A stretch of DNA of 64,000 nt from Mastigias papua (Eukaryota; Cnidaria; Scyphozoa; Rhizostomeae; Mastigiidae). Every line of letters starts with the position of its first letter. The stretch's first letter is position 1. The notes beneath the pieces were generated by a model. The model had not been told where the DNA came from and searched no databases. It saw nothing but the letters and a program-made list of their open reading frames with translations. Where the stretch lies: positions 3,558,501 through 3,622,500 of the forward strand of contig OZ025271.1 of NCBI GenBank assembly GCA_964019165.1, read 5' to 3'. The position numbers and the translations under genes are program-made. Below, one piece after another: positions 21,870 to 33,134 of this stretch.

Positions 21870-22070
21870 TTGCTACCATCATTATCATCACCACCATTAT
21901 CATACATAATCACTATTGCCGTCATCATCACAGCATTCATAACCGTCATCATCACCACCACCGTAAGCATCACAGCATTCATAACCATTGTAATCACCAC
22001 TATCATCATTATTATGTCATATCATATCATATCATATCATATGATATGATATCATGTCATATCATATATG
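21870..22070. repeat. Low-complexity ATC/CAC and ATATC repeats
   Basis: Degenerate CATCATCAC-type repeats (with a duplicated ~20-base block containing CACAGCATTCATAACC at about 21926 and 21970), followed by tandem ATATC/ATATG units at 22018-22070 that form an imperfect palindrome. The ORFs read from either strand are artefacts of this composition. Confidence 0.75.
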
Positions 22071-22249
22071 TTATATGATATTTCATTTTTATTTACATTA
22101 TTATCAATCTAACAACGTTATGAATAACATTGAAGCATTTCGAACACCGTTAATTTATCAGAAAGTTCATTATTCAGCTGTTTAGAAAAAATTTATGAGA
22201 GACTAGCGTGTTTTGTTCAGACAAATAGTTTGTTTAAACAAAAGTTCCA

Positions 22250-24185
22250 TTGGTGCCCGAATTCGAAGGATTGAGTTCCTTATACGGTTGATGCGTAGAG
22301 TCATCAATTAACAAGTGATAACTGCTATTCGAACATATTAGCACTGAAGAATTGAGTTCGTGGACGACATTTCTTTAGACGGGGAAATATGTAGGCCCCA
22401 CAAAAGAAACAGTGAATTTTAAAATCAAAACGAGGCAAGAAGAGCGGGAGAAGAGAGAGAGGAGTGATTGAGTAGAGGAGAAAAAGCAGACGAACGCTTA
22501 GATCAATTGATGTTTTCTTTTGTTTTATCTGAATGTTCCCAGTGGAAAACAGAGACTTGTTTTTGTCTTATTTCTACTAGGAGTGTCGACTTTCAGTTGT
22601 TTGCAAGCGCCAGCAGGCAACATTTGGGCTCTTCAGTATTTCCATGCTTATGTCTATGTAGTTAAAGTAGTCATCTACTCAGATCATAACGCCCTAAATT
22701 GGCTACGAAACTTCGAGCACCCCAGTGGTAAATTAGCAAGGTGGATTCTCAAATTGGAGCAATACGATTATGAAATTATTCATAGGACTAGCAATTTAAT
22801 GAGCCATGTTGATGCATTATCACGTGCTACTGTTCAAAGCATTCAAATCTCTTCGTGGTTTAGAAAGCTTTAGAGACGGGCTTTAGAGAGCTACAGGATT
22901 TAGATAGTGATATATCTGAAGTGAAAGGGTGACTTCAAGCAGAATATGCCCCCCCCCCTACCTCCAACCTAAGGATAGCTCGTCAGTACTCTCAGCATTG
23001 TATAAGGCTCTTAATTCGTTGTTTTGTTCACAATGGTGTTCTATATCGCAATTGGGTTGATGATACTGGCGCTGAGTGCTCACAAATCGTAATTCCAAAT
23101 TTTTCTTACCAAAGATCCTCCATCAGATTCACACTCAAATCAGTCACTTTGGAGTTCACAGAACGTTTGATATGCTACAGAAACGTTTTTACTGGCCAGG
23201 GTTTCATAACGACGTTAAAAATTTTTGTAAATCATGTGAAATATGTCTCACAAACAAAGCTACTCCAAGGCCTCGTAAACCGCTTAAACCGATAGAGGTT
23301 CACCCCAGCACCTTTTATATGGATGGAATCGACATAGTTGGACCTTTGACAACTACTAAGCACGAGAATCGTTACATTTTATCGGTTATTGATTATTACA
23401 CCAAGTATGCTAAAGCTGAACCATTGCCTGACCAACAAGCCAAGACTGTTGTTCACAAGTTAGAAACTATTTTCGCGCCACACGGAGATACTACTTCGAA
23501 TGCGCGTTAATTCCGAGAAAGATGACTGGGATGATCAGTTACCATCAGTTTTGTTATAGTACCGTATTTCTAAGCAAGAGACTACTGGTGTATCTCCGTT
23601 TGAACTTATGTACGGCCGTGAGGCTAACTTACCTGTTGATGTTCAGGGGGAGGGAGGTGAAGTAGAAAGAAAACCTGTCGGAAGTCCTGCTAAATACCTC
23701 AAAGAGTAGAAAGAGAGACACGAGCATTTGAAATATTTGGTAGAAAATCGGGTACAGAAGGCCCAAGAAAAACAGAAAAGGGATTACGATCCCCGCCACA
23801 GAGTTGAGAAGCATTCCGATTTCGTTATAGGAGAGCTTGTTCTTCTTAGAATTCATCGCGCATGCGGCTTTGATTCAAAATACGTGGGTCCATATCGCGT
23901 TGTTTTTTATTGGAAGAAGACTGTGAGATCGAATGTCCTAGAACTTGAAAACATCGCATCGTTCATGTAAACAATTTACGTCCATTTTCTGTAAAACGAG
24001 TTGAACCTGAAAGTAACATTGATTCATTAGCAAAAAGTGATGGTTTTGATAACGATGATCTCGTGTTTGATATATACAAACCTGTGATTGAAAATGAAAA
24101 CCCACGTCAAGAACTGTTGAGATACAATTTGTGCCGAAATCGCAGACAGCCGGATCGTTATGGCGTTCCAGCTTACGATTATTGA
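22250..24185 (+). pseudogene. Ty3/Gypsy retrotransposon B, deleted
   Basis: A primer-site-like TGGTGCCCGAATTCGAAGG at about 22252 begins a 5' leader. Gag, protease and RT are missing. 22660-22840 encodes the end of RNase H (VVIYSDHNALNWL, then SHVDALSR). 23076-23510 encodes the integrase zinc domain (H-x3-H at HQIHTQISHFGVH, C-x2-C at CKSCEIC) and the first part of the core (MDGIDIVGPL with its catalytic Asp). The rest of the core is deleted. 23520-23970 has the conserved VSPFELMYGREANLPVD block and the GPY-like tail (KYVGPYRVV), and the frame resumes to a stop at about 24185. Four or more breaks. A different lineage from the element at 46.3 kb. Confidence 0.75.
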
Positions 24186-24397
24186 CAACTATGATATTGC
24201 AATTCACTTCGCTTGTTGTTATTAACATTGTTCTGTTTGGAAATAGTACATATTGTTTTGTTGCTTTGGTTTAAAAACAAGAGACGACAAAAAGAGAAAG
24301 CAAAGACAGAAATGAACCATTTGTAGCTTTTAAAAAGTACTTGGATATTATGAACTTTATATTTTGTACGCATTAGGATATTTTAGGGAGGGAGAGT

Positions 24398-25353
<956 letters not shown>

Positions 25354-25634
25354 ACAATGGCCGCCAAAACTCTTGGAACACTATGCTTCTTATCTCTGTA
25401 CGCTATCTCCCCTCCCCCCCTATACAATGTTGTAATATGGCTAGGAAATGAAGAAAAATTGAGATCTAAGTTGACCAAGTACACCAAACATCCTGGGACA
25501 TATTCCTCCGTCTTCTCAACATTGTTTCAGGGGGGGAAGGGGGGCTGTTTGTGTGAAATACTACAATGAAGCGTGAAATATCTATTTCCTGGCAATTCCA
25601 CGCTACTGTTCCAACTACTTTTGGCGGCCATTGT
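25354..25634. mobile_element. 281-bp MITE, copy 1
   Basis: Bounded by inverted termini ACAATGGCCGCCAAAA...TTTTGGCGGCCATTGT (16 bp perfect, imperfect beyond: CTCTTGGAACA versus GTAGTTGGAACA). Contains C8 and G7/G6 runs and no significant ORF. A CT dinucleotide flanks each end (25352-25353 and 25635-25636), compatible with a 2-bp target duplication. No difference from the copy at 29271-29551 is visible over the 281 bp. Confidence 0.85.
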
Positions 25635-26149
25635 CTTTTCAAAATATCGAAAACGGCCATTAGGAAATCAGAAAAAACGTTGACATGGGGGTTTTCTGGG
25701 GTGCTGATTTCATTGGTGAAGTTTAAAGTTTGATCAGAATGGTGTGTGACGTCATATTAGCTAAATGGTTGTTTTTCAATGCCATATTTTATATGTTTTG
25801 CAGGATTATCCGTAGAAAACTTAGATTTATATTAATATCAATCATACTATTTCCGTCTTTCCTATTTATCCAACAACGCTAATTGCATGTTTCTGAAGCA
25901 AATCTTTTATACTGCCAGTGTCACATGAAATACATTGGAATGTTAATATAACATAAGGAACCATGTGTGAGTGAGGGCCAGTGGTTGTGCTGCGCGTTGG
26001 AGATTTTGGACAATAATAATGTCAATAGGGCAGTTTTCTCTGACGCCAGTATTAAGCTTCTTGTAATGGGTGGAGGCAAGGGCAGAAATATATAGATATA
26101 AATATATGTGGGCCAGCGAATTGTGGCAAAACATGTATATTAGATCCCC
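25635..26149. other. No gene recognised
   Basis: AT-rich sequence without domain-bearing ORFs. Confidence 0.4.
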
Positions 26150-26675
26150 GTCACATCATTTATAAGTCCTTTCGTTCTCCGGCCATATTTTCCTATGCTT
26201 GGCTGGGGATTAGAAGAAAAAGAAATCATTTTCCTGAATGATTTCAGGTACTTTTCGATAATTATACCAAAGAGTGATATGTTGTTATTATTGGAAGGCC
26301 ACGTCGTCCATTTCGCAGCTCCCAAAACATCTTACAGCGAGGCTATCTTGTTCCAGAAAGACACTCCAATTTTTGCGACAGCCAAAGCACCCATTACTTT
26401 CGTAAAGAATGGTCTCCTAGACGAGCGCGAGACTGAAATGATGACTGTACGATGGGATATTTTTACATTTCGCAATGAAATACCTCTGGATAGACGAAAA
26501 GTTGTTCACATTTGTAGACATTGCTTTGCAAGCCTGTTGTTATCTTACACAGTGTGTTGCTGTTGCTGATGCTTCCTCGTTTGTTCTAAATTTAGCCACG
26601 GTCTACGAAATTTCTCCACGGTCTACGGTACGAAAAGTACAGAAAACATCTGTTGTTTCCATTATTGTCATTTAA
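26150..26675 (+). pseudogene. Fragment of an SF3-helicase-like NTPase family protein
   Basis: A 125-residue frame (26195-26569) with EEKEIIFLNDFRYF (hydrophobic strand then N-D, like a Walker B), a LLLLEGHVVHFAAPK segment, DTPIFATAKAP (position of the sensor or motif C of superfamily 3 helicases) and RETEMMTVRW. I remember this block from multicopy unannotated proteins of cnidarians and other invertebrates. The resemblance to an SF3 AAA+ core is my reading of motif order. The N-terminal half with Walker A is absent upstream. The end is frameshifted near 26500. Probably part of a mobile or virus-derived element. Confidence 0.4.
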
Positions 26676-27007
26676 TAACATACTTGTCAAGCGTGCACTG
26701 ATGTAGGTAGCATAAGAAATGAACTATTTCAGGCCAAATGTGTAGTAATCGGACGATAGACCCGAAAGTGTCACGGTCTACGGCAAATTTGTATATGAAT
26801 TACATCATCAGATATATCATTCTTGAAAAAAGCGTAGACCGTGCCTTTCTTCCTGAAATACGTAACTTCTGATGCATTTTACGCCGCCACAATTCACAGC
26901 AAGATACTGTATCGTCATGCACGTCTATTTGGTAATTTTGAATGAGATTGATGCAAACAGTCATCTTTTATTAGAGTAAACAGTCTCATTTTGCCACCGT
27001 AGACCGT
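26597..27007. repeat. Cluster of five CACGGTCTACG motifs
   Basis: CACGGTCTACG at 26597-26607, 26617-26627 and 26772-26782 on the plus strand; the reverse complement CGTAGACCGTG at 26833-26843, and CGTAGACCGT at 26998-27007. Three direct, two inverted, all between the SF3-like fragment and the 3' end of the Tc1-type transposase. No copies were noticed elsewhere in the window. Clustered short sites of this kind can be transposase or regulator binding sites. Confidence 0.7.
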
Positions 27008-27263
27008 TGCAGAAATCGATAGCCATCACGCTCCTGTCATCATTGCCATGCATGGATAAATATATCAATTGGCGATTTAAGCTCGTAGATATTATTACAT
27101 CTGTAGATGGATGAATTGAATCGGTGCAGTGTTATGGATCTATTGACACGCAATAACGTCCTGCTCAGAGTAAAAGATATTCGCTCAATAAATATAGATG
27201 TTTGTCTTCACAGATTGATTATATACTGACAGTTAAAAACATAAAATGGTATAACTACAATTA

Positions 27264-28361
27264 TCAATATTTTATACGATAACCCTTATTTCGTGACAGT
27301 ATTTTTAGCCTATTAGGTAGCGAGGCAATTGTTGTATCAATGGTAAATACATTACAGTTTTTCAAATGTTTAACAACTCTCTCTTTAAACTGAAGAAACG
27401 ACTCTTTTGAAATCTTCTGTTCCATGGCCTCCTTTTTCAATGCCACTTTTACGATGTGAAACACATTTTCGATGGGATTAATGTCTGGTGATCTAGGTGG
27501 AATATTAAGAAACTGTAAGCCGCATTCTTCTATAGCATCAAGTGCCACTTTACTTGTCTGGCAAGGATCGTTGTCCATTACGAAGATCAACTCCTCTCTT
27601 CCTTTCATCTCTGCCAATTGCAGTAGCCTACTATGCAGCGTGTTTTGTACAAATTTTGCAAAATAATGTCCCTGCATTTTTGTGTACTCTTCCAGTAAAA
27701 CAACGCCACTTCCACTGCTTATGCCAACTAGAAAATGGATCCTTCTCCCACCAGCAAGATTTTTTGTTCCTTTAGCAGTCACCCTAAGTCCTTCATTTTT
27801 TCTTCTATACACCTTCCCCTGCGCTGAAACAGCTTCTTTGTACGGGTTACTCTTGTAAACAAATGAAACACCATCTAAATACAGCAAGACCTTATCACTC
27901 CAAAATCTGGTATCATATCTGTTCAACGCATCTCTCGCAAATTTAACGCGTTTTTTCCTGTCCTCTACAGACAAGACGCCCTTTCTTATTGCCGTTAGTC
28001 TATAATAATTCGCTTCGTTCAAGGCACGTATTAAAGTCCTGCGGCTGACGTGGGTCAGTCCCGCTTCCCTACCAACCTCCAGCACTGTCACATTCGGGTT
28101 TTCCTCTCTCATTGCCAAAAACTTTCGTAGAAATCGGCTCCTATCTCTGTCCGTAAAGATGCGTGGTCTACCAGGTTTTAGTTTCTTCATATTATTGTCG
28201 CCTTTATCCTTTGCCATTATGCCCTCTCTGCATATTCTCAGGACAGATGATGCGGAGACTTGGCAACGCCGGCTTATTTGTCTTAACGATAGTCCTCCCT
28301 CCATTCTCAATAAATGGATATACGCTCTTGTCTTGTCGGCTATTTTCCTTCTGAATACCAT
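27264..28361 (-). CDS. Tc1-type transposase (DD34E), intact
   Basis: A 365-residue uninterrupted frame starting at the ATG at 28361-28359 (MVFRRK...). The frame is open another 41 codons upstream, but that part is hydrophobic and unlike the family. Residues ~1-60 form a helix-turn-helix (LSLRQISRRCQVSASSVLR), then a GRPR linker (KPGRPRIF), then a second HTH with VSRRTLIRALNEANY. Catalytic triad: Asp in LYLDGVSF, Asp in FVMDNDPCQTSK, Glu in SPDINPIENVF, with 34 residues between the last two. The length fits Tc1-like transposases. Cut-and-paste transposition into TA is the expected activity. No convincing terminal inverted repeats are visible within ~300 bases on either side, so this may be a stranded or domesticated gene. 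It lies between two identical-looking MITEs. Confidence 0.85.
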   Translation of the reverse strand: MVFRRKIADKTRAYIHLLRMEGGLSLRQISRRCQVSASSVLRICREGIMAKDKGDNNMKKLKPGRPRIFTDRDRSRFLRKFLAMREENPNVTVLEVGREAGLTHVSRRTLIRALNEANYYRLTAIRKGVLSVEDRKKRVKFARDALNRYDTRFWSDKVLLYLDGVSFVYKSNPYKEAVSAQGKVYRRKNEGLRVTAKGTKNLAGGRRIHFLVGISSGSGVVLLEEYTKMQGHYFAKFVQNTLHSRLLQLAEMKGREELIFVMDNDPCQTSKVALDAIEECGLQFLNIPPRSPDINPIENVFHIVKVALKKEAMEQKISKESFLQFKERVVKHLKNCNVFTIDTTIASLPNRLKILSRNKGYRIKY

Positions 28362-28493
28362 ACTTGTTGATGAACAGAGCAGATGAAACACTATATAGGT
28401 ACGCTTATATTTCAAAATATACAGATATATATACAGAACTGTGAACAATGGGGGATCGACAACCACATGATAAGATAATTTCATTGTGGTTCA

Positions 28494-28558
28494 GCGCCAA
28501 TAGTTTTCGCCCTTACAGTTTGGGCGCCAAAAGTTTGGCCTTACATTTTGGGCGCCAA
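28494..28558. repeat. Tandem GGGCGCCAA repeat
   Basis: GCGCCAA recurs at 28494, 28524 and 28552, embedded in ~29-base units of the form CCTTACA-TTTTGGGCGCCAA-AGTTT. Lies about 130 bases upstream of the transposase start on the minus strand, so it may be a promoter or a terminal array. Confidence 0.6.
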
Positions 28559-29270
28559 GAACAGATTTCGTTTATATCACGTGGTTTTCGATCCTTATTT
28601 TTCTTGTTTAAATGTATTACAGATGTAGCCGAGGAGTTATGCTGGAAGACGTTTTCATGCTGCCAGCCATACTACAAATATACAGATATGTTTTTACTAC
28701 AGGTTTCAGTGTAAACAGTTACTTGGTATTGCAATTTCCATGAAATGACATGAGTACTACGCGCTCCATACACAAACAGTTACATTCCTTTATCCTGTTT
28801 GACATATATTGTAGAATACCTTTATTGCTGTAAACATTTTATTATATTTAACATAAATTGACGTGTGCTATATTATAAACATGTTCATTATTTGCGTCAA
28901 AGCGATGAAGTTAAGAGGATGAGACTATGCAGCCTCGGTTTCATTGACATTTGATGCTTATTTAAATACCCCAGTTCCATGGGAAACCGAAGTCATCAGG
29001 GAAACCCGCCGCCCCCTATTGTTTCTGCATGGAAATAGGTTATTTATCTAAACAACCAATAACTATAAAGTACCTTCCAGTGTATTCAGACATGAAAGCA
29101 ACATTTGTTTATAGAGAGATAATATAGAATATTAGAGTTGAACTAAATATGACGTCACCAATTCGTTATACAGCTTTAATTTTCGTTCCATTGAATTCGC
29201 GACCCCCAATTACCCCAGGATAGCCATCTGTGATATTTCAATATCAGTCACGTTTTAATAAACGAAAAAG
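28559..29270. other. No gene recognised
   Basis: No domain-bearing ORF between the GGGCGCCAA repeats and the second MITE. Confidence 0.4.
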
Positions 29271-29551
29271 ACAATGGCCGCCAAAACTCTTGGAACACTA
29301 TGCTTCTTATCTCTGTACGCTATCTCCCCTCCCCCCCTATACAATGTTGTAATATGGCTAGGAAATGAAGAAAAATTGAGATCTAAGTTGACCAAGTACA
29401 CCAAACATCCTGGGACATATTCCTCCGTCTTCTCAACATTGTTTCAGGGGGGGAAGGGGGGCTGTTTGTGTGAAATACTACAATGAAGCGTGAAATATCT
29501 ATTTCCTGGCAATTCCACGCTACTGTTCCAACTACTTTTGGCGGCCATTGT
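29271..29551. mobile_element. 281-bp MITE, copy 2
   Basis: Same length, orientation and, by eye, same sequence as 25354-25634. AG flanks each end (29269-29270 and 29552-29553). The differing dinucleotide at each locus, duplicated each time, supports a 2-bp duplication and real insertion rather than segmental duplication, since the flanks are unrelated. Confidence 0.85.
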
Positions 29552-29876
29552 AGCAGTATTACATTATTTTGAAGAAATATGATAATGATGGGCCACCATA
29601 CTACACGATGAGGCTATCAAAGTTACCAAAATGTCCAGCCGAGAACTGTCATCTGTAACTCGGCCCTAAGGCTGCATGAAATATTCACTGGACAATCAAA
29701 AAACTTATGAAAATTTCTACTGAGCTACATATATGTATGACAATATTGCAAAACATATACCTCAGCCAAATAAGAAGTTATTGCTTTCTTTGTCCAGACA
29801 CCAACAGAATAGCTAAGACTCTATGAATAAGGTAATAAAGCAATATAATAAACGTCTGTCATAGTCTGTCTACTAA

Positions 29877-30250
29877 GGCTACGTTCACATTACTCTGTTT
29901 TCACTAATATCGGTCTTTGCCAACAAAAATGCAGCTCTGTCTTATCTGTTCACACTACTCCGCTGTCAGAAAGAAACGGATATCTATCGATTTGTGTAAA
30001 TATTTGTCCTCAAAAACGCATATGTTTGATGGCTTCTTCTATATCGGCTCTGTTCGTAGCGTTTTCAAATTTTTCCTCTTTGGTGTTCACTCTACAGAGT
30101 TTCGTTGTTGTTTAGCTCCGTTTTTATTTAGTTCAGATTTTGTCATTGTTTTCATTTAGTTCCATTTTTGAGGCAGACTAGTGTACATACAAAGCCAAAA
30201 ACCGGAGCTAAATAGATAAGTTTTTGTTCAAAACTGGAATAGTGTGAAGA
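29877..30250. mobile_element. Possible hAT-like MITE
   Basis: Begins AAGGCTACGTTCACATTACTCTGTTTT and ends AAAACTGGAATAGTGTGAAGAG. The reverse complement of the right end (CTTCACACTATTCCAGTTTT) pairs imperfectly with the left end. 'GGCTACGTTCACA' ends are common in non-autonomous DNA transposons. No target duplication could be confirmed. Confidence 0.35.
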
Positions 30251-31024
30251 GATTCAAGAGAGAGTACTATACTAATGCCTTCAAGAGGGTTAAAACTTTG
30301 GAGATTAATGAAACCGCCTATGATATTCATGCATACTGCACATTTAAAGTTAAAATAGCAATCCAATAGAGGGACGGAGAGTAGAAGTATGTTTGATGAT
30401 TTCACTTGACGTCATCTACAATATTGGCCTGAATAGCGTACAAACAAGCATAGAAGTATAAGGTTTGGGACTTTTGTGAGGGAGTGGATTGATACCAGCT
30501 GTGAAGTTATCGGTTTTTTTACCAAAACAGATTAAGCCTAGACAATGATACCATAGGATCCCCTGCCTTGCCCTCCACCCCAATATTTTTAAGGCCAGTA
30601 GAATCGGCACTATTTCAGGTGTTCCTGATACCACGAGAGGCTGCAAACAGCTATGTCTTTCTAGTCGTTCGAACCTGCACACTGTTATACTCCCCACTAT
30701 AGGAAAGGACCCAAATTTCTAAATGTATCGTCGACTGTGAACCTGCTACGGAATCTGCTTTGAACTGTTCTGCTTTCAATTTACAAAATGACAGGCAGGT
30801 AATACTAAAGCAACAATGCTAACAGCAGTAATATGCTCTAACAATCCACTTTCAAGCAACGGAATAGAGCAACTGGCCATGCTGCCTTGTAACATGTTGT
30901 CTATTTCAATATGGTGCCTGTTGTCAAGTGAAGTCGATTGTCGTATCCATGAAGGGCGCTGCGCATTTTTCGCGCATGTCAAATACATTTTTCCATCCTG
31001 CTGATATACCCTGGATACATTTTA
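30251..31024. other. No gene recognised
   Basis: Short ORFs on both strands without recognisable domains. Confidence 0.35.
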
Positions 31025-31151
31025 ACCCGGGTTAGTGGAAACGCTCAAAAGGAGGATTAAACTAGTGTTGGAAAAGAAAGCCGTATCCATTGACTCACTT
31101 TAAAGACGGATAACCTTTAATCCATATTGTTTTTACCCGGGTTAGTGGAAA
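31025..31151 (+). repeat. Direct repeat ACCCGGGTTAGTGGAAA, two copies
   Basis: Seventeen identical bases at 31025-31041 and 31135-31151, 110 bases apart. The second copy stops just before the 786-bp inverted repeat begins at 31159. Confidence 0.7.
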
Positions 31152-31158
31152 GGTTGCC

Positions 31159-31944
31159 TAAGGAATTCATGCCCAAGTCATCAAGTAATTTGTTCTCTCC
31201 CAAGTGTTGATATACAAACGTTTAACATTTGTAAACAAAGTGCTATTTACATTCTAGCCTTTGACCTTGTTTATAAGATTAGCTAAACGTAGACTATAGT
31301 ACCTACTCTCCAGTCCGGAATAGACGTCCTCCCGCGACTAATTTTTTTTCAATAAATGCACACCATGACATTCTTATTGCTACCCCCCAACCCCGTTTAT
31401 TAAGTTTGAGTTTTGACTAAATTGCCCTACCCAGACATAACTCAAATGCAATGTATCGCGTAATTGCATATGACTTGTAAAGTATGTGCTACAATAACCC
31501 TGCGAATGTATGATGTGGTCAATTGTAGGTGGTGTCCCTATCATGTCCTGTTTGTCTCCGTGTACATTAGTATCCCGCAGTTGTAATTATAGCTAAGTAT
31601 ACTGCAATTCTGGAAATTTACCAGTTACGAACCTGGAGTCCCATTAGTAAGACAGTGCTTTTCTAACTAAATTCCTAACGCACAAGCTACCACAGACTTT
31701 TGATACGTTTTTATGCTGAGTCCAAATGAATTGACCATTTGCAAGAAGTGAGAGAAACAGTTATACAACTGAAGAAAACCTCCAGCTTGCTGAACTTGTT
31801 GAACAGTACGAAAAAGAATATGACTTGGAGATTGAAAAGAACGACGGCATAACTCGCTATGACCCACGACGAAAGAGACCGTTGTATCCATAGAAATAGT
31901 AGGACTGAAAGGCTCGCTGAATCGCGTGACACTGGGCAAACATG
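31159..31944 (+). repeat. 786-bp inverted repeat, left arm
   Basis: Reverse complement of 33135-33920. Every segment compared by eye agrees, and the ORFs across the two arms translate to the same residues (107 residues in common). The arm ends cleanly: 31158 and 33921 do not pair, nor do 31945 and 33134. The plus strand at 31770-31900 has an open stretch (YEKEYDLEIEKNDG, then YDPRRKRPLYP) that looks like real but truncated coding sequence, unidentified. Confidence 0.85.
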
Positions 31945-32039
31945 CGGTGCTAAAATATATGCATGATACTGACAAAACTAGGCGTGGCAACCAGCCAGCT
32001 TTGAGCCACGCCCTTGCCTTAATGTTGTGCAGCAGTCAG

Positions 32040-32865
32040 TTTCATCCCTCGATCCGCCCCTGAAAAGATGCTAGTCATAATGACCCACACCTGTCAAGGG
32101 CTATTAAACTAGCTAGTCGGGCATATGGAGATATTGATCAACTATGGGATCCATTGTCTTGCATTCCTAGAAAAGAGAGGGCGCTTGGTGCAGGACGAAA
32201 ACCAAAAGCACCAGACGTCAAAGCAGCCTTATTTTCCTGGTTTGTAGATGTTAGAGAATCCCTGAAAGACAGGTTGCAACGTCGTTTGTTTAAACTGAAG
32301 GCTAACCAATTTTATGCGGATTTGCTATTGCATAATCCAACACCTGAAGAAGACAGGCTAATGTTTGGCAACCAGTAGATCAAAGAGTGAGAGAAAGGGT
32401 ATGGTATTAGCTTGCGACAGCCAAACAAAAGATTTTCAATCAAAAAAGAAGATTTGGTTCAACGATTAGAGGAGTACTTAAAAAACATTTGGCTGATTCG
32501 GAAGCACTTTTTGGACAAGTATAGCATTGATCCCATCATCATTAATGGAGACCAAATGCGATTGCATCGCAACGAGAGTTCACAAGAAAAGACCTTAAAC
32601 TTTAAGGGAGAGGATACTTTGTCAAAGAAAATCACATGTTGTCAAGAGAAAGAGTGACAGTATTTACTCAAGTATCCAGTGATCCTAAGATAGAACTGAC
32701 ACCAGAAGTCATTTTCAAGGGTAAAGGGACTGGCAGTTGCGCGTTGGCAAAAATTCAATATGTCCATGAAGGAAAAAATTGCAAAATGGAAAGAAGACCT
32801 AAGGGTCATTTTACTTCCAAAGGGCCTAATTTCAGAAATGTCTGAGCTTAGCCTCTGCACCACCA
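32040..32865 (+). pseudogene. DDE transposase fragment (pogo/DDE_1-like), decayed
   Basis: In the spacer between the inverted repeat arms. 32154-32378 encodes a DNA-binding-like part (LGAGRKPKAPDVKAALFSWF, then ESLKDRLQRRLFKLKA). 32412-32657 encodes the start of a DDE domain (IINGDQMRLHRNESS, with the first catalytic Asp in NGDQM). A frameshift near 32640 leads to ERVTVFTQVSSDP and a KGKGT turn. The second and third acidic residues are gone: sequence stops at about 32865, next to a TTCAT repeat. I recall this type from corals and sponges. Whether the 786-bp arms are its own termini is unknown. Confidence 0.55.
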
Positions 32866-32892
32866 CTCATTTCATTTCATTTCATTTCATTT
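32866..32892. repeat. (TTCAT)n microsatellite
   Basis: About five TTCAT units at the point where the transposase homology stops. Confidence 0.9.
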
Positions 32893-33134
32893 TATGATGC
32901 TCCTTCAGTTACAGATATACGTATAAAAAATTTTTTTACTAAAAATAAATAGAGCTAGTTATACATGAAACTTAAAATAACAAATAAAATGTGACCTGGT
33001 CTACCAGGAGGTCATGCTAGGGATCTCTTATTTCCGTGTTGATTTTACTTTATTGGCCCAAGAGATAGCTTTTCATTTTTTGCTTAAAAAGAGGAGGAGA
33101 TTCCACATTTCTTATGTCGTTTGGGATATCATTC

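Noticed and set aside
21744..22049. 101-residue ORF with Ile/Thr repeats
   Set aside because: Product of degenerate ATC/CAC repeats.
31667..31990. 107-residue minus ORF repeated at 33014-33412
   Set aside because: The duplication reflects the inverted repeat. The antisense frame lacks a domain, and the plus strand looks more coding-like.
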